Source: Singulisphaera acidiphila DSM 18658 | GTDB lineage: Bacteria; Planctomycetota; Planctomycetia; Isosphaerales; Isosphaeraceae | Reading direction: 5' to 3' | Assembly (NCBI RefSeq): GCF_000242455.2 | Contig: NC_019892.1 | Coordinates: 9,310,744 to 9,374,743 of the forward strand | Length of the DNA stretch: 64,000 bases | Shown: positions 34,383-43,039 of the stretch, piece after piece | Layout of the letters: every line of letters starts with the position of its first letter | Position numbering within the stretch: the first letter of the stretch is position 1 | Program-made: the position numbers and the translations under genes | The notes under the pieces: generated by a model | The model's database searches: none | What the model saw: the letters and a program-made list of their open reading frames with translations, nothing else | What the model was told of the DNA's origin: nothing

Positions 34383-36350
34383 ATGAAGCGAACCTTTGCC
34401 GTCGTCGCCCTGCTGGCCGCACTCGGCGTCCTGTTCAAGCTCTCCAAAAAAGAGCTGCCGGAGCGCCCGGGCGCTCGATCGGATTCCTCCCCCGTCATCG
34501 CAACCGCGAACACGGCGGCGGGGGCCGATCCGGAAGCGGCGCTGTTGGCTCGGTATCCCCGGCCGACCGATCGTGAACTGGCCGAGCGCGTCTTGCGGCG
34601 GTATCGCCAGACGGCTCTGGCGATCGAGCGGACCGACGGCCTTCGCGGCCTGACCCTTCTGGACCGGCTCGACCTGGAAGCCATCTTCCTTTATGAGAAG
34701 CACCCCAACGACTTCCGCCGGTTGAGCGAGAGCCTGACCGACGACGCGGCGGCCGACCTCCTCCTGCACTGGCGCGAGTATTTCGGCCTGAAGCGGGCCG
34801 ATGACACGGATCGGGGGATCCTGATCGCCGAGATCGGGCGGCTCACGCCGTCGCAGCGGCGGATCGCCTCGCGCTACCCCAGCGCCCTGCCCCTCCTCCT
34901 GGTCGATCCGGCGGCCGTGGCCGAATTGATCGAGCGGTGGTCGGGCGATCCGAAGGACCTCGAAGACGCGCTGGTGATCCTCGACTTCGTCAGCCTCGAC
35001 CGGGGTGCGGCCGACCTTCGCGCCGCCTTGCGAACGATCGACGACCACGGGACCGTGGCGCTCGACGCATTCCGACAGCAAGGGCTTGGCGGGTTCGCGC
35101 TGGCGAGCCTGTATGGCCCGGTATTGCACGCCTTGAGCGACGCGATGCCCCTGGATCAGACGCTCATTCTCTTGCGGGTCAACAGCGATTACGTGGATGA
35201 GCTGTTGCAGACGCACCCGGCCGAGACGGTGGCGGGGCACTTGCGGCATGTCGCCGCTGCCGGCCTGATCGACGCCGTCGGCGGCAGCCCGCACGCCTTG
35301 CGGCTGGTCGTCGAGTTCGGCGAACGGGGAGAGAAGGCCCTGACCGAGGCGGGGGCGGACGCGGCCGACGTCGTCTACGACGACTACTCGGAGCCGACCC
35401 TGCGCAACCAGGCGGTCGAGGCCCTGGCTGAGCACGGCACGATGGCCCTGGCGATGCTCGACAAGTACGCCACCGACCCGGACTTTCGCGAGATCCTCCG
35501 GAGCTATGGCGCGGCGATCATCCCGCCGATCGCGCAGACCGACTCGGGTCCCGAGACCCTCGCTTACCTCCGCTCGAAGTCGAAGCGGTCGTTCACCGAG
35601 TCGATGGCGGCGTCCGTCCTGTTCCTTTCGGGCGACAACGGCCAAGCGACAATTAAGACGATCAAGAAGGACGGCCTCGAGCGGGTCGCCGAGCTGAACT
35701 CGTCCGAGCTGAAGTTCTACCAGTTCCTGCCGATGTACGACCTGCTCCATTTAGGACGGGTCCTCGGCCACGGCCAAGCGCCGACCTCCGGCGAGATGAC
35801 CTGGGCCCTGGTCGACGGCTGCTTCGTGATCGTCGACGCTCTGAGCCTGGTCGCCCTCCAGCCCGAAGGGGTCGTCGCCGCCGAAGCGGCCCGTGCCGAG
35901 CTTCGGACCGCGAGTCGCGAGGTGGTCAAGGGCATCGGCCGCGAGGCCGTCCAGGAAGGGACGGAAAGCGCCGGCCGCGCCTTGGCCCGTCGAGCGATCG
36001 AGCAAGGGGTCGAGACCAGCACCGAGCGACTCTCACGGTGGTGGACGGTTCGACTCGCCGGCGGCACCTACCGCGTCCTCCGCCGCCTCCCCGAGGCCCT
36101 CCCTCGCCTGAGCATCGCCGAGATCGCCGACCTCGGCCGCCCCCTCTGCGCCAAGGCCGGGTTCCGGCTCACCACCTGGGCCCCCTTGCGACTCCTCAAG
36201 GACGGCCAGGAGATCCTGCTCCGGATCCCCCCCGAACGCGGCCTGAAGTACCTCGGCGTCCAGGCCGTCCAGGCCGGAGTAGGAGTCGTTGCATTCCACA
36301 AGATGGAAGAGCACCTGGCGTCGCGACGGCCGCAAAATCGGGCGGAATAA
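34383..36350 (+). CDS. Large helical-repeat protein with N-terminal membrane anchor, unknown function
   Basis: A 655-residue protein starting MKRTFAVVALLAALGVLFKLSKK, a signal anchor. The rest is predicted almost wholly helical with recurring units built around a small-residue/hydrophobic pattern (HGTVALDAFRQQGLGG, GGSPHALRLVVEFGERG, HGTMALAMLDKYATD), followed by a charged helix-rich stretch (EVVKGIGREAVQEGTESAG) and a possible C-terminal hydrophobic segment (VQAVQAGVGVVAF). The style recalls the membrane protein that opens the GTPase cluster at 55.6 kb, but I can only call them similar in build. Its last 51 bases, including the stop codon region, recur 1.6 kb downstream behind a HEPN cassette. 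Function unknown. Confidence 0.8.
   Translation: MKRTFAVVALLAALGVLFKLSKKELPERPGARSDSSPVIATANTAAGADPEAALLARYPRPTDRELAERVLRRYRQTALAIERTDGLRGLTLLDRLDLEAIFLYEKHPNDFRRLSESLTDDAAADLLLHWREYFGLKRADDTDRGILIAEIGRLTPSQRRIASRYPSALPLLLVDPAAVAELIERWSGDPKDLEDALVILDFVSLDRGAADLRAALRTIDDHGTVALDAFRQQGLGGFALASLYGPVLHALSDAMPLDQTLILLRVNSDYVDELLQTHPAETVAGHLRHVAAAGLIDAVGGSPHALRLVVEFGERGEKALTEAGADAADVVYDDYSEPTLRNQAVEALAEHGTMALAMLDKYATDPDFREILRSYGAAIIPPIAQTDSGPETLAYLRSKSKRSFTESMAASVLFLSGDNGQATIKTIKKDGLERVAELNSSELKFYQFLPMYDLLHLGRVLGHGQAPTSGEMTWALVDGCFVIVDALSLVALQPEGVVAAEAARAELRTASREVVKGIGREAVQEGTESAGRALARRAIEQGVETSTERLSRWWTVRLAGGTYRVLRRLPEALPRLSIAEIADLGRPLCAKAGFRLTTWAPLRLLKDGQEILLRIPPERGLKYLGVQAVQAGVGVVAFHKMEEHLASRRPQNRAE
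36299..36349. repeat. 51-bp direct repeat, copy 1 (inside the end of the helical-repeat gene)
   Basis: Begins CAAGATGGAAGAGCACCTGG and ends AATCGGGCGGAATA. Identical over 51 bases to the copy that follows the HEPN cassette. Here it encodes the last residues of the helical-repeat protein (KMEEHLASRRPQNRAE). Confidence 0.93.
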
Positions 36351-36558
36351 GGATTTAGGCTTTCCACCGTTAGTTATCCCGAAATGCTTATGCCACCCGC
36401 AAGCCCGGCCTGACATTACCTCAAGGATGAAATGTTCCGGGGCCGGTCTGATCCGAATCCGTTCTACCGGCGGAAGGGGCAATCGCAGACTGGCCGGTAG
36501 GGGCTGTCGGGGGTACGATAAAATTGGTTGAACGGCCAGCGATCACAGCCGAGAGGTC

Positions 36559-36996
36559 ATGGTGAATCAGGAAGATTTGCAGCAGATGACTGAGGAGCGA
36601 ATCAAGGACGCGAAGGTCCTCATTCGTGGAAAACGCTGGGAGTTTGCTTATTACACAGCTGGGTACGCCGTGGAGTGCGCGTTAAAATCATGCCTGCTAG
36701 CACGTATGGTGCAGACGGGCTGGGTTTTTGATGAAAAAAACAAAAACGTTGAAGCATGCCGTGTTCATGAATTGATAAAGCTGATCGACATCGCAGGCCT
36801 TCGGAATGAGCTCAACAAGCGGCTCGAAACGAGTGCTTCCGTTGGGGACCGGTTTGTGACTCACTGGGCCGTCGTGAGCGAATGGAAGGTCACGAGTCGC
36901 TACGATGCAAAAACCGAGATCGACGCCAAGAAACTTGTGGCGGCGATAACGGACAAGCCGGATGGGGTGCTCAGATGGATACAGAACTACTGGTAG
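36559..36996 (+). CDS. HEPN-domain protein
   Basis: A 145-residue protein with the HEPN four-helix layout: DLQQMTEERIKDAKVLIRGKR, then WEFAYYTAGYAVECALKSCLL (the A-x-x-x-A-x-E-x-x-L-K core) and the C-terminal helix with CRVHELIKLIDIAGL. The R-x4-6-H RNase motif of catalytic HEPN toxins is not evident, so this resembles the non-nuclease type that pairs with another protein. GAGAGG precedes the ATG. The last 22 bases overlap the next gene, so translation is probably coupled. It lies between the two 51-bp repeats. Confidence 0.83.
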   Translation: MVNQEDLQQMTEERIKDAKVLIRGKRWEFAYYTAGYAVECALKSCLLARMVQTGWVFDEKNKNVEACRVHELIKLIDIAGLRNELNKRLETSASVGDRFVTHWAVVSEWKVTSRYDAKTEIDAKKLVAAITDKPDGVLRWIQNYW

Positions 36997-37706
36997 AGCA
37001 GCAGCAGAAGGACGACGGCAAACGCCTGGTGGAGCAGCTCGATCATGACGGATTCCCGGTCACCGTCGCGTTCTGGGCACTCACGAGCGAAGAAGGGCCA
37101 TGGAATCTTTACGTGGCGTCTTCATCATTCGATGAAGCTCACCCGAGCGAAGCCTACCGTTCATTGTTTTCCGCTGTGAAGAAAATCCACTCTTCGTGGA
37201 TCTCTCCGTCAGATGTCAAGCTGCTCGATGATCAGGACCCGACAGCTCAGGACGCGGTGGAGGTTCGGGATCGGCATCCCTCGCCTCTCATCACGAATTT
37301 CCAAGGCAAACGGTTGGGCGATCTCCCCATCGAGAAGGCCGTTATCTACCCCGAGATCGCTTCGCCACGTCAGTCATTCACAGTCACTTACTCCCGTGAT
37401 GGGGAATCGAACGATTGGACGGCGACTGTCAAGCGGGGCCCGATTTACAGGATGCAGGCCAAAGGGGCGATTTCTTATTCCGCCGCTTCTTGGACAGGCG
37501 CAACGGCAGCCGACCAAAAGTTCGCCAACGTGAGCGTGCTCATAGAGATCGATCCTCGATTCGCCCACCCCGATCTTCTCGCACTTCCTGACATGAAGAA
37601 GCTGACGGCGAACCAGGCCCGCAAGCTGGCCGACGAGATGTTCAAGCAATACCATCCTGACGCGGTCATCGAGCACGATGAAGACGAAGAGGACGGGGAT
37701 TATTGA
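36975..37706 (+). CDS. Conserved-looking HEPN partner protein of unknown function
   Basis: A 243-residue protein starting inside the HEPN gene. Its opening (DGKRLVEQLDHDGFPVTVAF, then WNLYVASSSFDEAHPSEAYR) follows a pattern I associate with a widespread uncharacterised family. The C-terminal half (about 95-235) appears to be a separate beta-rich part with an acidic tail EHDEDEEDGDY. I start at MDTELLVEQQ; the frame is open upstream only because it overlaps the HEPN gene in another frame. No catalytic motif recognised. Overlap with HEPN suggests a two-component unit of toxin-antitoxin or defence type, which is inference. Confidence 0.72.
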   Translation: MDTELLVEQQQKDDGKRLVEQLDHDGFPVTVAFWALTSEEGPWNLYVASSSFDEAHPSEAYRSLFSAVKKIHSSWISPSDVKLLDDQDPTAQDAVEVRDRHPSPLITNFQGKRLGDLPIEKAVIYPEIASPRQSFTVTYSRDGESNDWTATVKRGPIYRMQAKGAISYSAASWTGATAADQKFANVSVLIEIDPRFAHPDLLALPDMKKLTANQARKLADEMFKQYHPDAVIEHDEDEEDGDY

Positions 37707-37709
37707 ATC

Positions 37710-38039
37710 ATGCCGCCGCCGGAATCCTCAGCCAGGACGTTCTTCGAGTCTGTGAAAGCACATCCCGATCCGTTTAACGACCTCTCCTCCATCCCTGCCC
37801 CCGATCAACCGCATCACCCATTCTTTGAGAAGGAGTGGCTGGATTTCAAAGGCCCTGACCCTACCGAATTGCAACCCGATAGGATCAGGCAAGTCCCTTC
37901 TTTTCCCCAAGATGGAAGAGCACCTGGCGTCGCGACGGCCGCAAAATCGGGCGGAATAGAGCGATTTTCACAGGACAAGCGACCAGGACGTCGACGGGAC
38001 GATCATCCAGGCTGTTTCTTCCGAGGTGCATCTGGCTGA
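37710..38039 (+). pseudogene. Truncated AlbA_2/Schlafen-like gene joined to foreign sequence
   Basis: The first 65 residues (KAHPDPFNDLSSIPAPDQPHH...) contain FFEKEWLDFKGPDP, the typical start of divergent AAA/AlbA_2 (Schlafen-like) proteins, in which E-x-x-x-D-F-K leads into an ATPase or nuclease fold of 350 or more residues. After DRIRQ the similarity stops and the frame runs into the 51-bp repeat in a different reading frame (PQDGRAPGVATAAKSGG), ending soon after. So only the first fifth of the gene remains. It starts four bases after the HEPN partner's stop and was probably the third gene of that cassette. It overlaps the convergent XRE regulator by 37 bases. Confidence 0.65.
37908..37958. 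repeat. 51-bp direct repeat, copy 2
   Basis: Exact copy of the 3' end of the helical-repeat gene, located at the point where the AlbA_2-like gene is broken. Flanking bases differ on both sides from copy 1, so the identity has sharp edges. Confidence 0.93.
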
Positions 38040-38422
38040 TAAGCGGGCGCTCCAGGCGGGATCGACGGCCCGGCCGGTGGGACCGGTTTCGGGTCAACGC
38101 TGATCCCGGCCGCTGCAGGGGTCGCCAGGCGACGCAACGCCTCACTCTTCTCCAGCCCCAACGCGTGAATCAGGTCGATCACCGCCTGCTCCCACCCGGT
38201 GAACTCCGAGGCGGGCGGCTCGTCTTGCGCATCGTCCGCCAGGTAATCCAGGTCCACCCCGAACAGACTGGCCAGCTTGGCCGACACCCTCAAGTCCGGA
38301 ACCCGCTCCCCCTTCGTCCACAAACTCACCAAACTCTGCGAAACCTCAACTTGCGCCGCCACGTCGGTCTGCGAGTACCGCTGCCGCTTCATCAACTTCT
38401 TCAACTTCGCTGAGAATTCCAT
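38003..38422 (-). CDS. XRE-family helix-turn-helix regulator
   Basis: A 139-residue protein with an N-terminal HTH_3 domain: MEFSAKLKKLMKRQRYSQTD, VAAQVEVSQSLVSLWTKGER and the SAKLASLFGVDLDYL end, residues about 5-62. A helical segment (TGWEQAVIDLIHALGLEKSE) and a Pro-rich tail follow. The ATG has GGGGGGAT directly upstream; the frame continues 26 codons further but without homologous-looking sequence. It faces the truncated AlbA_2-like gene and may have regulated the HEPN cassette or a lost neighbour; the operator cannot be seen. Confidence 0.88.
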   Translation of the reverse strand: MEFSAKLKKLMKRQRYSQTDVAAQVEVSQSLVSLWTKGERVPDLRVSAKLASLFGVDLDYLADDAQDEPPASEFTGWEQAVIDLIHALGLEKSEALRRLATPAAAGISVDPKPVPPAGPSIPPGAPAYQPDAPRKKQPG

Positions 38423-38986
38423 CCCCCCATCAATAAGCCTCACCCCCCGTCGTTGGGAACCCTCTTTGAAGAATCCTGGTGGATCCAACGTCGAACACAT
38501 TGAATTTCACTGTGAACGTGGTAACATTACAGGTGGAACGTCACAGAGCGTTACCAATGCCTTCTGTTGAGGGTCACTGATTGGCCGCCGAATACGTTGG
38601 CCAACAACCGAAGGGTGAGTTGATGAAGACCGACTGTTCCCGCCGCCCCAAGTGTTGTGATGGTGTTCGGCGGATCACGGACGAGAGCGGCTGATTGTGG
38701 AACGGCACTGGGAGAAGGAGATCGGCCTGGCGGGGCGTCCCCGACGTCCGCGGCCGTACAAATGCACGCGTTACTTGTGTGCGTGTTTCTTCAAAGTAGA
38801 CCCTGCATTAGTTCTGTCCGCGGACGTTGAGGACGTAAAGACGTTAACAGGAGAGAGATGGTGAGCGATCTCCAGAAATCCAGAGCGACCTTACCGGCCT
38901 GGGTGCAGGAGCTTTAGCCTCCCCCGGTGGCCTGCTTGCCTGCCCCTGAGCTTGTTGCGCCCCGCGAAGTGCCCTCACCACCACTT
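38423..38986. other. Gene-poor stretch with gene debris
   Basis: No credible gene. It contains CACGCGTTACTTGTGTGCGT and CTTCAAAGTAGACCCTGCAT near 38768-38810, which resembles a stretch at 39433-39488 (CACGCGTTACACGCGGGC, TTTCAAAGTAGCGACTGCAT). These look like eroded duplicates of one sequence, consistent with a decayed mobile or phage-derived region. Confidence 0.45.
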
Positions 38987-39194
38987 CCCTGGCGGCCCCT
39001 CCTGGCCGCCTGGCGCGAGCGGTGGGGCCATCGCGCGAACGCCCTCGAGTCCCAAGCGTGCGGCCGAGGAGCAGACCTTTGCCGAGATCCTGCAAGCGAA
39101 GCGCGAGGCAGGGTGGCACGGGTTGTACTCAACCCGTGAGGAGAAGCCTCGGTTTTTGCCTCACGGGTTGAGTACAACCCGTGCCACCCTGCCG
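38987..39194. repeat. 208-bp direct repeat (family D), copy 1, with a 34-bp perfect hairpin
   Basis: Matches copy 2 over about 208 bases with a few substitutions. Its right part is a hairpin with perfect 34-bp arms at 39108-39141 and 39159-39192 around a 17-base loop; the core is GGCACGGGTTGTACTCAACC. The left part reads like a coding fragment in one frame (KRAAEEQTFAEILQAKRE), so the unit may be a gene end plus a hairpin element that were duplicated together. Confidence 0.9.
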
Positions 39195-39257
39195 ATAGGA
39201 AGCGTCTGACACTCGCTCTTGCAGGGTCGATGCCGAGTGATTAGGGGTCATCAAGCC

Positions 39258-39386
39258 ATGAGTAAGAACGCACTCGAAACCGCTGTCCCGTTGCTGAAGA
39301 CCGTCCAGGTCAAGGAAGGTGAGGGACTGGACTCCCGGAAAATCCGCGTCTTCCGGGGCCTGCGACTCGCTGGGGGACCCTTTTAA
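39258..39386 (+). CDS. Possible 42-aa small protein between family D repeats
   Basis: ATG to TAA encoding MSKNALETAVPLLKTVQVKE, then GEGLDSRKIRVFRGLRLAGG and PF. The sequence looks protein-like and an ATGAGTAA start recurs at 39534 (MSKHFHLGPNKTN...), which suggests remnants of two related short genes. No family and no clear ribosome binding site. It may be a gene remnant rather than a functional gene. Confidence 0.35.
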   Translation: MSKNALETAVPLLKTVQVKEGEGLDSRKIRVFRGLRLAGGPF

Positions 39387-39400
39387 CCTCTTGGAACGCG

Positions 39401-39513
39401 TGGAACGCGATAGAACGCGTTATTTGCCATTGCACGCGTTACACGCGGGCGGGCGTGAAAACTCTTTCAAAGTAGCGACTGCATTAGATAATAACGCGTT
39501 CTATCGCGTTCCA
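39401..39513. repeat. 23-bp perfect inverted repeat around 67 bases
   Basis: Arms at 39401-39423 (TGGAACGCGATAGAACGCGT and three more bases) and 39491-39513 are exact reverse complements. The loop contains CACGCGTTACACGCGGGC. Located between the two family D repeats. Confidence 0.88.
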
Positions 39514-39665
39514 AGAAAGAAAAGGCTGGAGCATGAGTAAGCATTTTCATCTTGGCCCCAACAAAACGAACAATGGCCCGTTTGCCCGCCTGGGCAACAA
39601 TGGTCGGCGGGACGCCCGCCTCACCCGCTGTAAAGCCCGAGGAGGACCGGGGGATCGCTCCGCTC

Positions 39666-39873
39666 CCCTGGCGTCCCCTCCTGGCCGCCTGGCGTGAGCG
39701 GTGGGGCCATCGCGCGAACGCCCTCGAGTCCCAAGCGTGCGGCCGAGGAGCAGACCTTTGCCGAGATCCTGCAAGCGAAGCGCGAGGTGGGGTGGCACGG
39801 GTTGTACTCAACCCGTGAGGAGAAGCCTCGGTTTTTGCCTCACGGGTTGAGTACAACCCGTGCCACCCTGCCG
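39666..39873. repeat. 208-bp direct repeat (family D), copy 2
   Basis: Second copy of the unit at 38987, including the long hairpin. Sequence on either side differs from copy 1. The copies are about 680 bases apart in the same orientation. Confidence 0.9.
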
Positions 39874-40013
39874 CATGCAATACACGCTATATGGAGAAAG
39901 TGCTCACCGGATCCTGACTTATGGTGCAATCGCCCTGGGGCGTCCGCGGTCCCAGGGAATACAATCCAAAGGGACGGTCGTTTGCGATGACCTTGCATAG
40001 CCCCGGTGGCCGA

Positions 40014-41747
40014 TCAACGACCCGCAACGCCCTCGGGCGACTTCAGGACCTTCCTCAACGTCTTGCCCAGCCACTCCGGATCCTTGGGGAAGTCGGCATA
40101 GGACTTCAACTCGGCGAGCATCGAATCACTCGGCGCAATGCCGGCCGTCTGAAGGATCGCGTAGTCCTGGAGCGACTCGGCAAAAACCTCCCAGCGGATC
40201 GAGTCGATCGGGCCGTCAGGCCCCGGATAGATCACGAACGGGTCGCCGAACGGGATGCCCGGATAGCTTGCGTTTGAACCGTCGTGGAACGGGTCGCCCG
40301 CCTCTTCTCTCTCCATCTTGTCCCAGTAGTTGAAGCCCCAATGCAGAAAACCCTTGGCTTCATGCCGGTAGAACAGCCAGCCCGACATCCTGATCTTCGA
40401 TAAGGGAGTGTCCATGAACCGGTTCAACCACGGCCCCGTGGGACCACAGCAATAATAGACCCAGTGGGGAATCTTGGCATCGATGTAGGCCTGCGCCGCG
40501 GACACGAGCGGGATCGGAATGTCGGTCAGCCCTTCCTTGCCGTATTCGATGTCACTGAGCGCATCCATCACCTTCATCCACGGGGCGATCTCCCGGAGAA
40601 TCTGTCGCGCCCGCCGATAGTTCTGCACGTGCTGGCCAGGACCGGGTTCGTCCGAAAGGTGAAAATAGGACGTTTCGAGCATTTTTTCTTCGGTGAGAAA
40701 CTTCTTGAACTCGGGCAGGAACTGCTTGAGGAAGTTGACATACGTGTCTGAGAACCCGCTGATGGTCGGCTCCCAGAGCATGACGTACTGGTCCCCCTCC
40801 TTCTTGTAGATCCGCATCGGGTTCTCGACGCCCCAGTAGATCCAGAGGTGCGACCACTCGAATTGCGTGAACCCGATTTCCTTGACCATGTCGCTGAACC
40901 GCTTCACCAGCGTCCAGTCGAATTCGTAGACCCCCGGCTTGGGCTCCTTCACGATCAGCAACTGGCACGGATGTTTGAACGTCTCGCGGCGATTGAAGAA
41001 GACGGGGACGTAGACCACGTCGGAGCCGTGGTCGAGCATATTCTTGAGCTGGTCGCGGGTGAGCTTCCACCATCGCTCGTCCTCGAACATCCCGGTCTTG
41101 TAGTAGTCCCAGGTCGCCTCGCCCCGCCACCAGTGGATCACGGGGAAATCGCGGCGTGGCTTGATGACGAGCGAGCTGATTTCCAGCGCCACCGGCAGTT
41201 CCACCTTCGCCTTGTCCTCCGCAAGGCTAAGCTGCACCTTAACCTCACGCGGCCCCGGCGTGACGTCGGCCGGAACGTTCAGGGTCACCCAGAAAGAACG
41301 GCTCTCCATCGGGCCGATCTCGACATTCGACAGCGGCCAGAGCGGGTCGGGGACCAGGCCCGGGAGACTCCCGAGTCCTTCAAGGTCCGATCGGGGGGTG
41401 CCCGGCGTGAAGTGGGGCATCGGCACCAGGCCGACGAATCGAACCTGCGGCTTCAGGTCGTCGGCCCCTTCGAGCTTGCACTCGATGTGCACGGGCTGCG
41501 TGCGCTCATTTCGGAAACCGACCTGGAAGGCGATCTTGCCGTTCCGCGCGGCAATCAGTTGAAGGTCGCCCGCCCCCGGCGCGGTGTTGGTGAAAATCCG
41601 CTTGAGCGAAGTCTCCAGCCAGAATGAGACCTTCGCCCCCTCATTCCCGACCGACTTGGCCGTTGACGCCTCCTCGGCACGTCCGGCCACCCCCGCCCCG
41701 ACGAGCATGGTCGCGGCGAGAAACATCTGGGGAACCCATTTTCGCAT
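40014..41747 (-). CDS. Secreted DUF4091 domain protein (glycoside-hydrolase-like)
   Basis: A 577-residue exported protein; signal peptide MRKWVPQMFLAATMLVGAGV with GAGG upstream. A beta-sandwich part (about 40-185, NVEIGPMESRSFWVTLNVPADV) is followed by a large barrel-like part (FPVIHWWRGEATWDYYKTGM, FTQFEWSHLWIYWGVEN, YFHLSDEPGPGQHV) and the DUF4091 region near the C-terminus (GWLFYRHEAKGFLHWGFNYW, YPGPDGPIDSIRWEVFAESL). SDEP and the SLQDYA stretch are typical of the family. It probably acts on an extracellular polysaccharide. The frame is open for 89 codons upstream, but those run through a dispersed repeat. It lies downstream of the catabolic gene group on the same strand. Confidence 0.9.
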   Translation of the reverse strand: MRKWVPQMFLAATMLVGAGVAGRAEEASTAKSVGNEGAKVSFWLETSLKRIFTNTAPGAGDLQLIAARNGKIAFQVGFRNERTQPVHIECKLEGADDLKPQVRFVGLVPMPHFTPGTPRSDLEGLGSLPGLVPDPLWPLSNVEIGPMESRSFWVTLNVPADVTPGPREVKVQLSLAEDKAKVELPVALEISSLVIKPRRDFPVIHWWRGEATWDYYKTGMFEDERWWKLTRDQLKNMLDHGSDVVYVPVFFNRRETFKHPCQLLIVKEPKPGVYEFDWTLVKRFSDMVKEIGFTQFEWSHLWIYWGVENPMRIYKKEGDQYVMLWEPTISGFSDTYVNFLKQFLPEFKKFLTEEKMLETSYFHLSDEPGPGQHVQNYRRARQILREIAPWMKVMDALSDIEYGKEGLTDIPIPLVSAAQAYIDAKIPHWVYYCCGPTGPWLNRFMDTPLSKIRMSGWLFYRHEAKGFLHWGFNYWDKMEREEAGDPFHDGSNASYPGIPFGDPFVIYPGPDGPIDSIRWEVFAESLQDYAILQTAGIAPSDSMLAELKSYADFPKDPEWLGKTLRKVLKSPEGVAGR

Positions 41748-41829
41748 GATCTTTTCCTCATTCGTAGGGCGGGTACCGCCCACCGGTCTGTGACTTCGGT
41801 GGGCCGCGCCCACCCTCCAAGAAGCACAT

Positions 41830-42015
41830 CTAAGAGTCTGTCCCAGAAGGCGAATCGCATCGGAGTTTTGATAACCTTCCGGGTGCCATGCGGTTCCGTA
41901 CTCGGAACCCATGCGGGAATGCCTTGGCCTGTGGAGCACGGGGTCCGAGTACGGAACCCGTGGCACCCAAACGTCCCTTTTCCCCGGTGAAGCCTGACCT
42001 TCCGAGACAGGCACT
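41830..42015. repeat. Family B dispersed repeat, copy 1
   Basis: Begins AGAGTCTGTCCCAGAAGGCG and ends GAGACAGGCACT; the two ends are imperfect inverted repeats. The centre is a long imperfect hairpin (TTCCGTACTCGGAACCC against GTCCGAGTACGGAACCC). Copy 2 at 45827 is nearly identical but inverted. Confidence 0.9.
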
Positions 42016-42022
42016 CAGCCTT

Positions 42023-43039
42023 TCAAATCCGCTTGCCGGACATTGAATCACTCCGAGCAACCTCGGCATTCGCGCGGCGCGAGACCTCGCAGGCTGCGGT
42101 AACTTCCAAGGCGCGAAGCCCATCCTCGATCGTGGCCTCGGTCGCGATACCTCGGTCGATCGCCGCCACGAAGGCGTCGTACTGCCGGTCCCACTCCGGG
42201 GCCATCGACGGCAGCGCAAGCCGCTTCTCTTCCCCCTCGATCCGGCAATGCCCCTCGCCATTCAGAAGGTCCAGCGCCAGGCGGCCGTTCGGCCCTTCGA
42301 TCGTGACGGTCGAGGAGGAAGAGTCGGTCAACAACCAGCCGATCTCGACCTCGAGAGACGATCCGTCGGCAAGGCTGACCGTGGCCTGCCAGTGATTGGG
42401 ACCGGCGAGGTCGGGGGCGGTACACTCGGCCCTTGCGCGAACCTTGGTCCAGGGGGAAGGGTTCCAGAGCGCCGCGTAATCGATCACGTGCGATCCCTCG
42501 TGGGTCATCGCCGAGCTATTGCGTAAAAATCCTTGGATCCGTGTGAAATGCTCGACGTTGGACCGATCGAGACGCTCGTCGTGGATCGAGACGCAGGTCC
42601 GCGACGGCACGCCGATGGCGGTCGCCAGCCGCGCGACGTGCCGCACCAAGTCGCCGTAGCGCAGGACGAACCCGACCTGAAAGACGCGGGCCGACTCTAC
42701 CACGGCGCGAGCCACCCGCCGGCCGTCCTCGACGGTCGCGGCCAGCGGCTTCTCGTCGAGGACGTGGAGCCCGCGTTGAAGACAGCCGATGACGACGTCC
42801 GGGCTCGCCTCGGGGGGGAGCGTCAGGACGGCCGCGTCAACCTCCTCACGGTCGAGAAGCTCACGCCAGTCGGCATAGGTCGAAATGTCCTCCGCCTGGG
42901 CGGCCAGGAGCGCCGCGCGGGTGAGTCTCGAGTCGCAGACGGCGGCGACTTTGAGACGCGGATGGCGCAAGAGCGTCGGGAAGTGGCCGCTCTCGGCGAT
43001 GGCGCCACAGCCGATCAAGGCGACTCGGTACACGTTCAC
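42023..43039 (-). CDS. Gfo/Idh/MocA-family oxidoreductase
   Basis: A 338-residue NAD(P)-dependent sugar or cyclitol dehydrogenase-type protein. The Rossmann motif is VALIGCGAIAESGHFP (residues 6-21), followed by VDAAVLTLPPEASPDVV and the diagnostic VLDEKPLAATVEDG (E-K-P). The C-terminal domain contains IHDERLDRSNVEHFTRIQG and SSAMTHEGSHVIDYAALW, with a His in the expected catalytic area. It overlaps the symporter stop by four bases (ATGA), so they are translated together. Substrate unknown; in this operon a sugar or sugar acid is likely. Confidence 0.9.
   Translation of the reverse strand: MNVYRVALIGCGAIAESGHFPTLLRHPRLKVAAVCDSRLTRAALLAAQAEDISTYADWRELLDREEVDAAVLTLPPEASPDVVIGCLQRGLHVLDEKPLAATVEDGRRVARAVVESARVFQVGFVLRYGDLVRHVARLATAIGVPSRTCVSIHDERLDRSNVEHFTRIQGFLRNSSAMTHEGSHVIDYAALWNPSPWTKVRARAECTAPDLAGPNHWQATVSLADGSSLEVEIGWLLTDSSSSTVTIEGPNGRLALDLLNGEGHCRIEGEEKRLALPSMAPEWDRQYDAFVAAIDRGIATEATIEDGLRALEVTAACEVSRRANAEVARSDSMSGKRI

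Noticed and set aside
38987..39873. Family D hairpins considered as a retron or group II intron RNA
   Set aside because: No reverse transcriptase is encoded nearby, and the same hairpin core occurs in other repeat families.
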